This document shows positions 45,703 through 54,313 of a DNA stretch of 64,000 bases, piece by piece. The translations under genes were made by a program, and so were the position numbers. Under the pieces are notes generated by a model that saw only the letters and a program-made list of their open reading frames with translations, was not told where the DNA came from and ran no database searches. The number at the start of each line of letters is the position of its first letter. The first letter of the stretch is position 1. This DNA comes from Lachnospiraceae bacterium (lineage in GTDB: Bacteria > Bacillota > Clostridia > Lachnospirales > Lachnospiraceae). Where the stretch lies: assembly GCA_910574965.1 (NCBI GenBank), contig CAJTDB010000010.1:1-64000 (forward strand), written 5' to 3'.

Positions 45703-46359
45703 TGCTTCTTTATTGTTCTGCTCCTGCCGCCACCAGACATAGGACATGACACCCGGAATCAGGCAGGCAATCAGAATGAAAACTGTGTAAATACCAAAGA
45801 TAATAGAATTTTTAAATGGAAGAAAGGCGCAGAGGACGGAGAGAAGCCCTACAAGAAAGAAACATTTTCCGCCCAGTCTGTGGGTTTTCCGCCAGACCTC
45901 TTCACTGGAAATGGTCCATGGGGTTTTGATGCCCATATAAAAGTTGCTCTTAAATTTCGGCATGATGTTTCCAAGGAACAGAAACAAAAGCCCGACTCCC
46001 AGCATAACGGTTATGGGCACGGACAGGGTGCCCGGTCGGAGAGTCTCTGTCAGTATAACTCCGTTCATGACCAGCATAAAGACCTGCATCAAAATACAGA
46101 AGGAATCATAGTATCCGCCGAATTTGTCATAATTCTGTCTGCGCGGATCAATCTTCGGGAGAATATCGAAGAGAAAAGCAAACAAAGGATTTAAACCGGC
46201 GGTGAAGAAGATGGTGGATCTGGCGCCGTAAGTGACGGTTCCGTCTGCATTCCAGTGGGTAGGGATCTGCTCTGGAAGCATGGGATAGAGAATGAGCGTC
46301 AGCAAAAAGGTGCCAAAAGCGATCAGATAGGTAAGAATACGCAGCTTTTTATTTTTCAT
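45700..46359 (-). CDS. sdpI: SdpI-family immunity-type membrane protein
   Basis: A 219-aa protein with six membrane segments. The N-terminal DUF1648 motif YPMLPEQIPTHWNADGTV (about 22-39) and the SdpI motif FLGNIMPKFKSNFYMGIKTPWTISSEEVWRKTHRLGGK (about 128-165) are clear. In B. subtilis SdpI protects from the SdpC toxin and controls SdpR. Start 46359 follows AAGGAG; an upstream ATG at 46377 lies within the sdpR frame. It overlaps sdpR. Confidence 0.92.
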   Translation of the reverse strand: MKNKKLRILTYLIAFGTFLLTLILYPMLPEQIPTHWNADGTVTYGARSTIFFTAGLNPLFAFLFDILPKIDPRRQNYDKFGGYYDSFCILMQVFMLVMNGVILTETLRPGTLSVPITVMLGVGLLFLFLGNIMPKFKSNFYMGIKTPWTISSEEVWRKTHRLGGKCFFLVGLLSVLCAFLPFKNSIIFGIYTVFILIACLIPGVMSYVWWRQEQNNKEA

Positions 46360-46639
46360 GGTCAGAATCTCCTTCATGATTTTCTTTTAGAGACATCATC
46401 CAGCGGAGGATGTCGTCCAATACGGTAGTGTTTAAAGTATAGAAAATGTATTTCCCCTTTTTCTCGTCATCAATCAGTCCTGCATGTTTTAGAATGGACA
46501 GATGGTGAGAAAGGGAGGCTCCGGTTATGGAGAAATGTTCCAGAAGCTCTCCGGCGGCCAAAGGGCCGGCCCGCAGAAGCGTCAGGATTTCCCGCCTGGT
46601 AGGGTCTGAAAGTGCTTTAAAGCTGTCTTGAAATCCCAT
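46349..46639 (-). CDS. sdpR: ArsR-family repressor, SdpR-like
   Basis: A 96-aa winged-helix protein: FKALSDPTRREILTLLRAG, recognition helix region ITGASLSHHLSILKHAGLI, wing KKGKYIFYTL. It has no metal-binding Cys pair, and the sdpI partner is adjacent, which identifies the SdpR type. Start 46639 follows AGGAGG. The operator candidates upstream (46704-46731) suggest autoregulation, released when SdpI engages a toxin and traps SdpR at the membrane as in B. subtilis. Confidence 0.9.
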   Translation of the reverse strand: MGFQDSFKALSDPTRREILTLLRAGPLAAGELLEHFSITGASLSHHLSILKHAGLIDDEKKGKYIFYTLNTTVLDDILRWMMSLKENHEGDSDHEK

Positions 46640-46703
46640 AACAGATACCTCCTGCAATCATCCGAAAGATGTTTCCGTATGGTCCTGTGCGTAATATGTT
46701 ATT

Positions 46704-46731
46704 ATTTAGATATTTTTCTAAATGTCTAAAT
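46704..46731 (-). promoter_or_regulatory. Probable SdpR operator/promoter region
   Basis: ATTTAGA (46704-46710) and TCTAAAT (46717-46723) form a perfect inverted repeat, with a further TCTAAAT at 46725-46731. AT-rich promoter-like sequence (TAGACA, 17 bp, ATAATA on the minus strand) overlaps it, as expected for a repressor site. Confidence 0.55.
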
Positions 46732-46774
46732 AAAAGATAGCATAAAAAGGAGAGAAAGTCAAGAGATTTGGCGC

Positions 46775-46802
46775 TTGTCATTTTTGATTTTTATGATATA
46801 GT
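46775..46802 (+). promoter_or_regulatory. Promoter of the ECF S-component transcript
   Basis: TTGTCA (46775-46780), 16-bp spacer, TATAGT (46797-46802). It is divergent from sdpR and gives a leader of about 280 nt. Confidence 0.65.
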
Positions 46803-46808
46803 ATAAGG

Positions 46809-47087
46809 GAACGTTATTCGATGAGAAAACGCATCATAGAAGGCCGCTTTCGAGAGGAAACGGCTCCAGGCGCATCTGCGCCGACAGGTTATGTAAGAAC
46901 TAAGAAAAAGTGCTGACCTTTGCAGGCGGCAACTTTTAAAGGATGAATTTTCGGAGTCTGCTTATCAGCGGGCCTTTTCTGGTGTTTTCGCGGATGTTTC
47001 GTTCCTTTCCCCAAAATAAACAGTGCTGAAAGACAGGGGACGCCTTTAAAAAAGTGCGCCGTTTTATCAGTCAAAGAAGGAGAAAAA
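46809..47087 (+). promoter_or_regulatory. Long structured leader of the ECF S-component gene (candidate riboswitch)
   Basis: About 280 nt without a credible reading frame. Visible hairpins include CCGCTTTC-GAGA-GGAAACGG (about 46849-46867) and GGCGCATCTGCGCC (about 46871-46884). There is no THI box, FMN, cobalamin, folate, preQ1 or T-box core that I can recognise. Vitamin-transporter genes of this class are often under riboswitch control, so a ligand-binding leader is plausible but unproven. Confidence 0.4.
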
Positions 47088-47693
47088 ATGAATCGTAACA
47101 CAGCAAACCGTACCCGCTATATGGCGGAACTGGCACTGATGGCTGCCATTATCTTTATTATGGCTTTTACGCCCCTTGGGTATTTTCGCACCCCTGGAAT
47201 CTCGATTACCTTTCTGACCGTTCCGGTGGCAGTGGGAGCGATTATTTTAGGGCCAAAGGGCGGAGCAGTCTGCGGTCTGGTCTTTGGGATCACAAGTTTG
47301 ATTCAGTGCTTTATGGGAGGTTCTTTCGGATCCATGCTACTTAGTATTAATCCGGTAGGAACGGCAGTGACCTGTATCGTGCCGCGGGTTTTGGAAGGGC
47401 TGCTCTGCGGAATGGTTTTTCAGGGCATTCGAAAGGTATCCAAAAACAGTGCGTATTTTGCGGCCAGCCTGGCGTGTCCGCTTTTGAATACTTTATTTTT
47501 TATGAGCGCGGTGGTGCTGATCTTTTATCATACGGAATATATTCAGGGCTTTGTACAGGCTCTTGGGGTGTCCAATCCTTTCACCTTTGTCCTGGCTTTT
47601 GTGGGGATACAGGGGCTTATCGAGGCGGGAGTCTGCTTCCTGCTGGCCAGCGCAGTGTCACGGGCTTTAGGTGCGGCGCTGAAGGCGGCATAA
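47088..47693 (+). CDS. ECF transporter substrate-binding (S) component
   Basis: A 201-aa membrane protein with six helices. The motif MAELALMAAIIFIMAFTPLGYF at the start has the Ala-x-x-x-Ala pattern that docks to the shared EcfT, and ITFLTVPVAVGAIILGPKGGAV is typical of the PF12822-like S components (pantothenate and related vitamins). The ligand cannot be set from sequence alone. Ribosome site AAGGAG. The EcfA/T module must be elsewhere. Confidence 0.85.
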   Translation: MNRNTANRTRYMAELALMAAIIFIMAFTPLGYFRTPGISITFLTVPVAVGAIILGPKGGAVCGLVFGITSLIQCFMGGSFGSMLLSINPVGTAVTCIVPRVLEGLLCGMVFQGIRKVSKNSAYFAASLACPLLNTLFFMSAVVLIFYHTEYIQGFVQALGVSNPFTFVLAFVGIQGLIEAGVCFLLASAVSRALGAALKAA

Positions 47694-47702
47694 AAAGACG
47701 GA

Positions 47703-47824
47703 GGAACCTTTAAAACAGCATCTCACACCGAAAGCCCCGGAAGGAAATACAGACGCTGAAAGAGGCTGAATTTTCTTCCAGTCTCATGGGGCTTTGGGTG
47801 TGAGATGCGGAACTATAATAGGAG
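47703..47824 (+). repeat. GGAACT-linker hairpin repeat before the P1 peptidase gene
   Basis: Left linker GGAACCTTTAAAACA, then the stem GCATCTCACACC (47718-47729) pairing perfectly with GGTGTGAGATGC (47797-47808), an additional AAAGCCCC/GGGGCTTT segment, inner GGAAGGAAAT / ATTTTCTTCC, and right linker GGAACTATAATAGGAG, which is the ribosome site of the next gene. One unit of about 100 bp, same design as those before prs and der. Confidence 0.9.
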
Positions 47825-47832
47825 ACTAAAGC

Positions 47833-48759
47833 ATGGAAATTGTAAGAGAAATCCCCATCACAGACTTAAAAGGTCTTCGAATCGGAAATGCGCAGAATGA
47901 AGAGGCAAAGACAGGCGTGACCGTACTCCTGTTCGATCATGGGGCACGGATGGGCGTGGATATCAGCGGCGGCGGTCCGGCTTCGAGGGAGACGCCGTTA
48001 GCATCTCCCATTACGGCAGACAATCCGGTCCATGCGCTTGTACTGTCCGGCGGTTCGGCTTTTGGTCTGGCGGCAGGGGATGGCGTTATGCGCTATCTGG
48101 AAGAGAGAGGAATCGGCTATGAGACCGGGTTTGCAAAGATACCGCTGGTATGTCAGTCGTGCATCTATGACCTCGGCTGCGGCAGGGCGGACATTCGTCC
48201 GGATGCGCAGATGGGCTATAGGGCCTGTGCGGATGCGGAGCAGAACCACCCTGCCTGCGGAAGCATCGGCGGAGGCACCGGTGCCACAGTAGGAAAACTT
48301 TACGGGATGGAACGCTCCATGAAATCCGGAATCGGCATCTGTGCGGCGTCCGTGGGAGCGCTTCAAATGGCGGCTGTGGTCGTTGTCAACGCCTTAGGTG
48401 ATATTTATGACCCGAAGGACGGGAAAAAGATCGCCGGACTTCGCGGCGCAGACGGAACAGGTTTTGCAGACACATGCAGAGAACTGTACCAGATCAGCCA
48501 GAGAACGGATCTGTTCCGCAGCAATACAACCATCGGCGCAGTGGTGACCAACGGGAAATTTTCCAAGGCAGAGATGAATAAGATCGCATCCATGACCCGA
48601 AACGCCTATGCAAGATGTATCCGTCCGGTGGGAACTATGGCGGACGGCGATACTATCTACGGGGCATCCATAGGGGATATTGAGGCAGATATCAATGTGG
48701 CAGGCACCCTTGCGGCAGAAGTGATGGCAGAGGCAGTCTGCAGGGCAGTCACCGCATAA
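47833..48759 (+). CDS. P1/S58-family (DmpA-like) peptidase
   Basis: A 308-aa protein of the self-processing P1 peptidase family (beta-aminopeptidase BapA, D-aminopeptidase DmpA). Motifs: ITDLKGLRIGNAQNE at the start, ALVLSGGSAFGLAAGDGV, SIGGGTGATVGK and RSNTTIGAVVTNGKFSK around the autocatalytic cleavage site, where the new N-terminal nucleophile arises. The substrate is unknown; short peptides with D- or beta-residues are possible. Its ribosome site is the end of the hairpin repeat. Confidence 0.9.
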   Translation: MEIVREIPITDLKGLRIGNAQNEEAKTGVTVLLFDHGARMGVDISGGGPASRETPLASPITADNPVHALVLSGGSAFGLAAGDGVMRYLEERGIGYETGFAKIPLVCQSCIYDLGCGRADIRPDAQMGYRACADAEQNHPACGSIGGGTGATVGKLYGMERSMKSGIGICAASVGALQMAAVVVVNALGDIYDPKDGKKIAGLRGADGTGFADTCRELYQISQRTDLFRSNTTIGAVVTNGKFSKAEMNKIASMTRNAYARCIRPVGTMADGDTIYGASIGDIEADINVAGTLAAEVMAEAVCRAVTA

Positions 48760-48790
48760 TCCGCGGTGACCGGTACCTGCAGCCGGACCT

Positions 48791-49600
48791 TTACAGATGG
48801 CGTGTCTTCCTTATATGATGCTCCAGCTTCTGGATGGCCTGATAGAGTCCAAAGGCGATAATACAGAGGATAATCAGCGCTGTGATTAGATAGTTCAGCT
48901 TGAAAATCTGGCTTGCATAGATAATCAGATAACCAAGTCCTTCTCTGGCGGCGAGAAATTCTCCGATGATAACGCCCACCAGACAGAGACCGATATTGAC
49001 TTTCAGGATGCTGATAATGGACGGAATGCTGGAGGGAATCACGACACACTGAAGGACTTTCATCCGATTTCCTCCCAGGGTATAGATCAGTTTGATCTTT
49101 TCCTCGTCCGTATCCCGAAAAGCAGTGTACATGCTGATGATGCTGCCAAATACGGCAACGGACATGCCGGCAACGATAATGGTTCCCGTGTTGGCGCCCA
49201 GCCAGACGATCAGTAAAGGAGCCAGAGCGGATTTGGGCAGGCTGTTCAGAATTACGAGCCACGGTTCCAGAATCTCGGAGACCGTCTCGGAAAACCACAG
49301 AACAGTCGCTGTAAGAAAACTAATCAGCAGAACGAGGACAAAGCTGAGCAGGGTTTCGTACAACGTGATGCCGGTGTGACGGAAAATGGTGTGGTCTTTG
49401 CCCATGTCGAGAATGGTCTGTAAGATTCTGGAAGGACTGCTGAAGATAAAAGCATCAATCCAGTGCAGGGCGGCACTGACCTCCCACAGTACGAGGAAGA
49501 GGAAGAAGGCCAGAAACCGCAGGAAAGCGACTAGATGATGGTGGCGCCGGTGTTCTTTGAGAAATGCTGCCTGACGGGGGGATATGCGTTCATTGTCCAT
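48791..49600 (-). CDS. ABC transporter permease, SsuC/TauC/ThiX-like
   Basis: A 269-aa permease with six helices. EAA-loop region SLPKSALAPLLIVWLGANTGTI and IPSSIPSIISILKVNIGLCLVGVIIGEFLAAREGLGYLI fit the nitrate/sulfonate/taurine or pyrimidine-precursor import group. The gene overlaps the ATPase gene by 11 bases. No substrate-binding protein gene is next to it. Confidence 0.9.
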   Translation of the reverse strand: MDNERISPRQAAFLKEHRRHHHLVAFLRFLAFFLFLVLWEVSAALHWIDAFIFSSPSRILQTILDMGKDHTIFRHTGITLYETLLSFVLVLLISFLTATVLWFSETVSEILEPWLVILNSLPKSALAPLLIVWLGANTGTIIVAGMSVAVFGSIISMYTAFRDTDEEKIKLIYTLGGNRMKVLQCVVIPSSIPSIISILKVNIGLCLVGVIIGEFLAAREGLGYLIIYASQIFKLNYLITALIILCIIAFGLYQAIQKLEHHIRKTRHL

Positions 49601-50360
49601 CTGTATTCAGCTCCTTCCATATTTCATTGAAATAATCCTTGAACTCCGGTGCCTGGCGCCGCTGCATGGGAGTCATGGTTTCATCGGAAAAATGCACTGG
49701 CAGGATACGGCGGATCTTTGCCGGACGCTTTGACAGAATCAGGATACGATCCGCCATACTGACTGCTTCGGAAAGGTCGTGCGTGACCAGGATGGCAGTC
49801 TTTTTTTCTTTTTTGATGATTTTGTATACATCGTCGCATACATTCAGTCTGGTCTGATAGTCCAGGGCCGAGAATGGTTCGTCAAGGAGCAGAAGGCTTG
49901 GGTCCAGAGCCAGCGTGCGGATCAGTGCGGCCCTCTGGCGCATACCGCCGGATAACTCGGAAGGACGGGAGTCTTTAAAAGCAAAGAGTCCGTAGTCTTT
50001 TAACATCTGTTCCACATGCTCCACATTTTCAGGAGTTTCTTTTTTCTGTATTTCCAGTCCAAGGACTACGTTGCGGTAGACGGTCCTCCATTCAAACAGA
50101 TGATCTTTCTGAAGCATATATCCGATTTTTGTCTGGTGTCCGGCAAGAGGCGACTGACTGAGCCGGATGGTTCCCTCTTCCACAGGAATCAATCCGGAGA
50201 GCAGGGACAAAAGCGTGCTCTTGCCGCAGCCGCTGGGGCCGACGATGACGAAAAACTCGCCTTCTTCGACGGAAAAAGTAAGGTCAGACAATGCGGCCGT
50301 CTCGCCGGTCAATGTGTGATAGGCGTGACAGACATGGCTGACTTCCAGCAGTGGGGTCAT
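49590..50360 (-). CDS. ABC transporter ATP-binding protein, SsuB/TauB-like
   Basis: A 256-aa ATPase. Walker A GPSGCGKSTLLSLLSG (about 39-54), Q-loop MLQKDHLFEW, signature LSGGMRQRAALIRTL (about 136-150), Walker B LLLLDEPFSALD and the switch LVTHDLSEAVSMADR. It pairs with the downstream permease; substrate may be a sulfonate, taurine or thiamine precursor. No THI-box or S-box lies upstream. Confidence 0.93.
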   Translation of the reverse strand: MTPLLEVSHVCHAYHTLTGETAALSDLTFSVEEGEFFVIVGPSGCGKSTLLSLLSGLIPVEEGTIRLSQSPLAGHQTKIGYMLQKDHLFEWRTVYRNVVLGLEIQKKETPENVEHVEQMLKDYGLFAFKDSRPSELSGGMRQRAALIRTLALDPSLLLLDEPFSALDYQTRLNVCDDVYKIIKKEKKTAILVTHDLSEAVSMADRILILSKRPAKIRRILPVHFSDETMTPMQRRQAPEFKDYFNEIWKELNTDGQ

Positions 50361-50507
50361 GGGGCGTACCTCCTTTTTACGGGCATGGAGACGGCCGGAA
50401 CCGTCTCGGATTCTGATATTAGCATATGGATTTTGTAGAAATATGTGTGTCTGATCCTGACAGTCCGGAAAATACCCCCACAGCCTGCCCTTTGCAGGAG
50501 AAAAAAT

Positions 50508-50598
50508 TTGACAAACATTGATGGTTATATTACACTGATAACGTTATAGATCAGTAATCGGATTGAAATAACAGCAGATTTATGAACGGCTGTTCATA
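50508..50598 (+). promoter_or_regulatory. Promoter and palindromes upstream of leuS
   Basis: TTGACA (50508-50513), 17-bp spacer, TACACT (50531-50536). Two inverted repeats follow: ACTGAT/ATCAGT (50534-50539 and 50550-50555), overlapping the transcription start, and the hairpin TATGAAC-GGCT-GTTCATA (50581-50598) just before the ribosome site. There is no T-box, although many Firmicutes leuS genes have one. Confidence 0.6.
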
Positions 50599-50619
50599 AT
50601 AGACAGGAGGTCATAGAGA

Positions 50620-53022
50620 ATGAAACACAATTTCCGCAAGATTGAGGGAAAATGGCAGCAGAAATGGGAAGAGGCAGGAATCTTCAAGGCGGTAGATGGC
50701 AGCGAAAAGCCGAAATTTTACGGCCTCGTGGAATTTCCGTACCCCAGCGGCGCCGGTATGCACGTAGGACACATTAAGGCGTATTCCAGCCTGGAGGTCA
50801 TTTCCAGAAAAAGAAGGATGGAAGGATACAATGTATTGTTTCCCATTGGATTTGACGCTTTTGGGCTTCCGACGGAAAACTATGCGATTAAAACCGGAAC
50901 GCACCCGCGGAAGATCACCGATGACAACATTGCTAAATTTACCGACCAGCTAAAAAAAGTAGGTTTTTCTTTTGACTGGGATCGTGTGATCGACACGACG
51001 GATGAGGATTATTATAAATGGACCCAGTGGATCTTTTTAAAGCTTTTTGAACATGGACTGGTGTTCCGCAGCAAAGCACTGGTCAATTACTGTCCGTCCT
51101 GCAAGGTGGTGCTTTCCAATGAAGACAGCCAGGGGGGCAAGTGCGATATCTGCCATAGCGATGTGATCCAGAAGTCCAAGGACGTGTGGTATCTGCGCAT
51201 TACCGAGTATGCGGACAAGCTTTTGGCCGGACTGGAGGATGTGGATTATCCGGTCAATGTGAAACAGCAGCAGGTGAACTGGATCGGCAAATCTACAGGG
51301 GCCTTTGTGGACTTCCAACTGGAGGGATTTTCGGAGAAGCTGGAGGTGTATACGACCAGACCGGATACACTGTTTGGCGTAACATTCATGGTGATTGCGC
51401 CGGAACATCCGCTGATCGATCAGTATAAGGACCGCATCGGCAATATGGATGCCATCGAGGCATACCGTATGGAATGTGCGAAGAAAACGGAGTTTGAGCG
51501 TACCCAGTTGGTCAAAGACAAGACCGGTGTGAAGATCGACGGTATGGAAGCGGTAAACCCCATTACTGGGAAAAAGATTCCGGTCTTCATTGCGGATTAT
51601 GTTATGATGGGCTATGGTACCGGTGCTATTATGGGCGTGCCGGCGCATGACCAGCGTGACTACGAGTTTGCTAAGAAATTTGGGGCCGAGATCGTCGAAG
51701 TCATCAAGGGCGGTGACATTTCCGTGGAAGCATACAGCGGCGACGGAGAGATGGTAAATTCCGGTTTTCTGAACGGATATACAAATAAAAAAGAGTCCAT
51801 TGCACGGATGTTGGAAGAGATCGAGAAGCTGGGCATTGGACGTGCAGGCGTTCAGTTTAAGATGAAAGACTGGGCATTTAACCGCCAGCGTTACTGGGGA
51901 GAGCCGATTCCCATTATACACTGCGAAGACTGCGGGGTTGTTCCGGTTCCCTATGAAGAGCTGCCCCTTCGTCTGCCGAAGGTAGAAAACTTTGAGCCTG
52001 GTGCAGAAGGAGAGTCTCCGCTGGCAAAGATCGAGTCCTTTGTAAACTGTACCTGTCCCAGGTGTGGGAAAAAGGCGAGGCGAGAGACGGATACGATGCC
52101 TCAGTGGGCCGGTTCTTCCTGGTATTTCTTAAGGTATATTGATCCGCACAACGATCAGGCGCTGGCCGATCCGGAGAAATTAAAATACTGGATGCCTGTA
52201 GACTGGTACAACGGCGGCATGGAGCACGTGACAAGACATGTGATCTATTCCCGTTTCTGGCATCATTTTCTCTATGATACCGGTGTGGTCAATACGCCGG
52301 AGCCCTATGCGAAGCGTTCCATCCAGGGGCTGATTCTTGGGCCGGATGGGGACAAAATGAGCAAATCCAAGGGAAATGTGGTAGATCCGCTGGATATTGT
52401 GAAAGACTATGGCGCAGACACACTCAGAACGTATGTTCTGTTTATGGGCGATTACAGCGCGGCAACTCCGTGGAACGACAATGCAGTGAAAGGCTGCAAG
52501 CGTTTCCTGGAGCGTGTGTCCGGCTTTACAGATATGATCTCAGAAGATAAGGAAACTCAGAAGCTGGAGACGGCTTTCCATAAGACGATTAAGAAGGTGT
52601 CTTCAGATCTGGAGGATATGAAGTTCAACACGGCCATCGCAGCGCTTATGACACTGACCAATGATATTTATGATCTTGGAAAGGTAAGCCGGGAACAGGT
52701 GCAGATCTTTGCAAAGCTGCTTTGTCCCATCGCCCCCCATGTGTGCGAGGAGATCTGGGAGGTGACCGGCGGAGACGGCTTTTTATCCCTGCAGCCCTGG
52801 CCGAAGTACGAGGAGAGCAAGACTGTGGATGCGCAGACAGAGATTGGCGTGCAGATCAACGGCAAGCTCAGAGGAACCGTGGTAATTCCTACGGGGGCAG
52901 AGAAAGAAGAAGTATTTGCGATTGCCAAGGCGGATGCAAGGATTGCATCTCTAACGGAGGGGAAGACTTTTGTAAAAGAGATTTATGTTCCAAACCGTGT
53001 GGTGAATTTTGTAGTAAAATAA
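50620..53022 (+). CDS. leuS: Leucyl-tRNA synthetase
   Basis: An 800-aa class I synthetase, full bacterial length. HIGH motif HVGHIKAYSSLE (about 48-59), zinc-ribbon CPSCKVVLSNE...CDIC, CP1 editing domain with YTTRPDTLFGVTFM, second zinc-type CPRCGKKARRETDTMPQWAGSSWYFLR, and KMSKS in DKMSKSKGN (about 578-586). Ribosome site AGGAGG. It is flanked by its own promoter and terminator. Confidence 0.98.
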   Translation: MKHNFRKIEGKWQQKWEEAGIFKAVDGSEKPKFYGLVEFPYPSGAGMHVGHIKAYSSLEVISRKRRMEGYNVLFPIGFDAFGLPTENYAIKTGTHPRKITDDNIAKFTDQLKKVGFSFDWDRVIDTTDEDYYKWTQWIFLKLFEHGLVFRSKALVNYCPSCKVVLSNEDSQGGKCDICHSDVIQKSKDVWYLRITEYADKLLAGLEDVDYPVNVKQQQVNWIGKSTGAFVDFQLEGFSEKLEVYTTRPDTLFGVTFMVIAPEHPLIDQYKDRIGNMDAIEAYRMECAKKTEFERTQLVKDKTGVKIDGMEAVNPITGKKIPVFIADYVMMGYGTGAIMGVPAHDQRDYEFAKKFGAEIVEVIKGGDISVEAYSGDGEMVNSGFLNGYTNKKESIARMLEEIEKLGIGRAGVQFKMKDWAFNRQRYWGEPIPIIHCEDCGVVPVPYEELPLRLPKVENFEPGAEGESPLAKIESFVNCTCPRCGKKARRETDTMPQWAGSSWYFLRYIDPHNDQALADPEKLKYWMPVDWYNGGMEHVTRHVIYSRFWHHFLYDTGVVNTPEPYAKRSIQGLILGPDGDKMSKSKGNVVDPLDIVKDYGADTLRTYVLFMGDYSAATPWNDNAVKGCKRFLERVSGFTDMISEDKETQKLETAFHKTIKKVSSDLEDMKFNTAIAALMTLTNDIYDLGKVSREQVQIFAKLLCPIAPHVCEEIWEVTGGDGFLSLQPWPKYEESKTVDAQTEIGVQINGKLRGTVVIPTGAEKEEVFAIAKADARIASLTEGKTFVKEIYVPNRVVNFVVK

Positions 53023-53028
53023 ATGTAC

Positions 53029-53063
53029 AGGGGCCATTTCCAAGTGATATGGCCCCTCATTTT
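53029..53063. terminator. Terminator after leuS
   Basis: Perfect stem AGGGGCCAT / ATGGCCCCT (53029-53037, 53049-53057) followed by CATTTTTA. It lies between the convergent leuS and minus-strand gene. Confidence 0.88.
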
Positions 53064-53659
53064 TATGGCCGGACAATTCCGTACTGTTCTTTTACAGCGG
53101 CTCTGCCTTCGGTCAGCCATGCCGGTTCTTCGCCGCTGTCATAGGTAGCGTTTGAAAAGAATGTACCGTCCGGAAGAATGGTAAATTCTGCCCATCCCAC
53201 ATGTTCCGGGGAACCGCCGATCAAGACAATATGCTGACTGCCGTCTGCATCGCTGCTTTCGTATTGATAGTAAGTCGTGTCCGAACATTGTTCGGTGATA
53301 TTGGTGTAGGAGTCATCCAGGGTAAAGAAAATCTGTCCGTCCCAGATGACAACCGGGTCAACGGCAAATCCGGTATCCACAGAAACACTGTCCTCTCCTT
53401 CTTCATTGACGGACCGTATAATCCGGCCGCCGCCCAAGAGGGGGAAAATCTGTTCTCCAAATGCAAATCCGGTCAGTGTGACAGCCAGCAGTGCCGCAGC
53501 GGCAGCCAGAAGGATCCGCAGACGTTTTGGATGCCTTTTCGGACGAGACGGCATATTGGCTGAATCTTTCATGTGAGCGGTCAGCATGGTACAGATTCGT
53601 TCCTGGCTTTCGTCGGACAGTTTCAGACAGTCGAAAGTCCGTTTGAAATGATATTTCAT
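53063..53659 (-). CDS. Membrane-anchored putative anti-sigma factor
   Basis: A 198-aa protein. N-terminal cytoplasmic part (about 1-45) with KRTFDCLKLSDESQERICTML, a membrane helix (LRILLAAAAALLAVTLTGFAF, about 46-66) and an extracytoplasmic domain. This layout and the immediately upstream ECF sigma gene suggest an anti-sigma factor; it resembles the DUF4179-like group at the N-terminus. Start 53659 follows GAGGTG; a start nine bases upstream is less likely. No zinc-finger His/Cys motif. Confidence 0.7.
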   Translation of the reverse strand: MKYHFKRTFDCLKLSDESQERICTMLTAHMKDSANMPSRPKRHPKRLRILLAAAAALLAVTLTGFAFGEQIFPLLGGGRIIRSVNEEGEDSVSVDTGFAVDPVVIWDGQIFFTLDDSYTNITEQCSDTTYYQYESSDADGSQHIVLIGGSPEHVGWAEFTILPDGTFFSNATYDSGEEPAWLTEGRAAVKEQYGIVRP

Positions 53660-53672
53660 AGACGTCACCTCG

Positions 53673-54128
53673 CTAATTACAAAGTTGTTTTTTTAAAAGT
53701 TTCTTTGCCCGGTGGACCCGCATGGAGACGCCGGAGGGGCTGATCTTTAAAAATGCGGCAATCTCCGGAAATGTATATCCTTCATAATAATGAAGATAGA
53801 TTACGATCCGGTATTTTTCCGGAAGGTCCATAACGGCGCGGAACAGTTCCCGGTCTTCCGGTTTCTGAAAGGTAAGTTCGTCTTCCATAGGAACCGTACG
53901 TTTTCGCCAGGCAGACTTAAGCTGGTCTTTACAGCAGTTGATAGTGGTCCGGGTCAGATACGCCCGTTCTTTGCCAGGTTCCGGTATGGTTCCTTTATCG
54001 ATCAATTTCAGAAATACAGTCTGCACCAGATCTTCTGCGTCCTGGGATGAGTGAAGATAACTGTATGCCAGCCGATAGACCATATTGGAATACTGGCGAA
54101 ACAGAGAAAGAATTTGTTGTTCTTCCAT
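53673..54128 (-). CDS. ECF RNA polymerase sigma factor
   Basis: A 151-aa sigma-70 family protein with regions 2 (FRQYSNMVYRLAYSYLHSSQDAEDLVQTVFLKLI) and 4 (DLPEKYRIVIYLHYYEGYTFPEIAAFLKISPSGVSMRVHRAKKLLKKQL). It precedes its putative anti-sigma gene by 13 bases. The start 54128 has GGAGG upstream; the frame is open further upstream but without a good site. The stimulus it answers to is unknown. Confidence 0.92.
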   Translation of the reverse strand: MEEQQILSLFRQYSNMVYRLAYSYLHSSQDAEDLVQTVFLKLIDKGTIPEPGKERAYLTRTTINCCKDQLKSAWRKRTVPMEDELTFQKPEDRELFRAVMDLPEKYRIVIYLHYYEGYTFPEIAAFLKISPSGVSMRVHRAKKLLKKQLCN

Positions 54129-54313
54129 GATCCGGAATCCTCCTTTCTTGTTTTCTTGAGATCTCATTTATAAAACGAATGAACGGGACAAATCCACACA
54201 TATTTTAAGTATTATATCGAAAAAAGAACTCCGGAGGGATCTTTTTTGCTGTTAGAGGAGAAAAAATAAAAATGTTTGTAACGAAATGCCGTTTTTTCAG
54301 ATATATAGAGGAA

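Noticed and set aside
46889-47101. Minus-strand open frame of 70 codons in the ECF leader
   Set aside because: No ribosome site or homology; it overlaps the likely RNA leader.
50361-50507. Thiamine or SAM riboswitch for the ABC transporter
   Set aside because: No THI-box or S-box sequence is present on the minus strand upstream of the ATPase gene.
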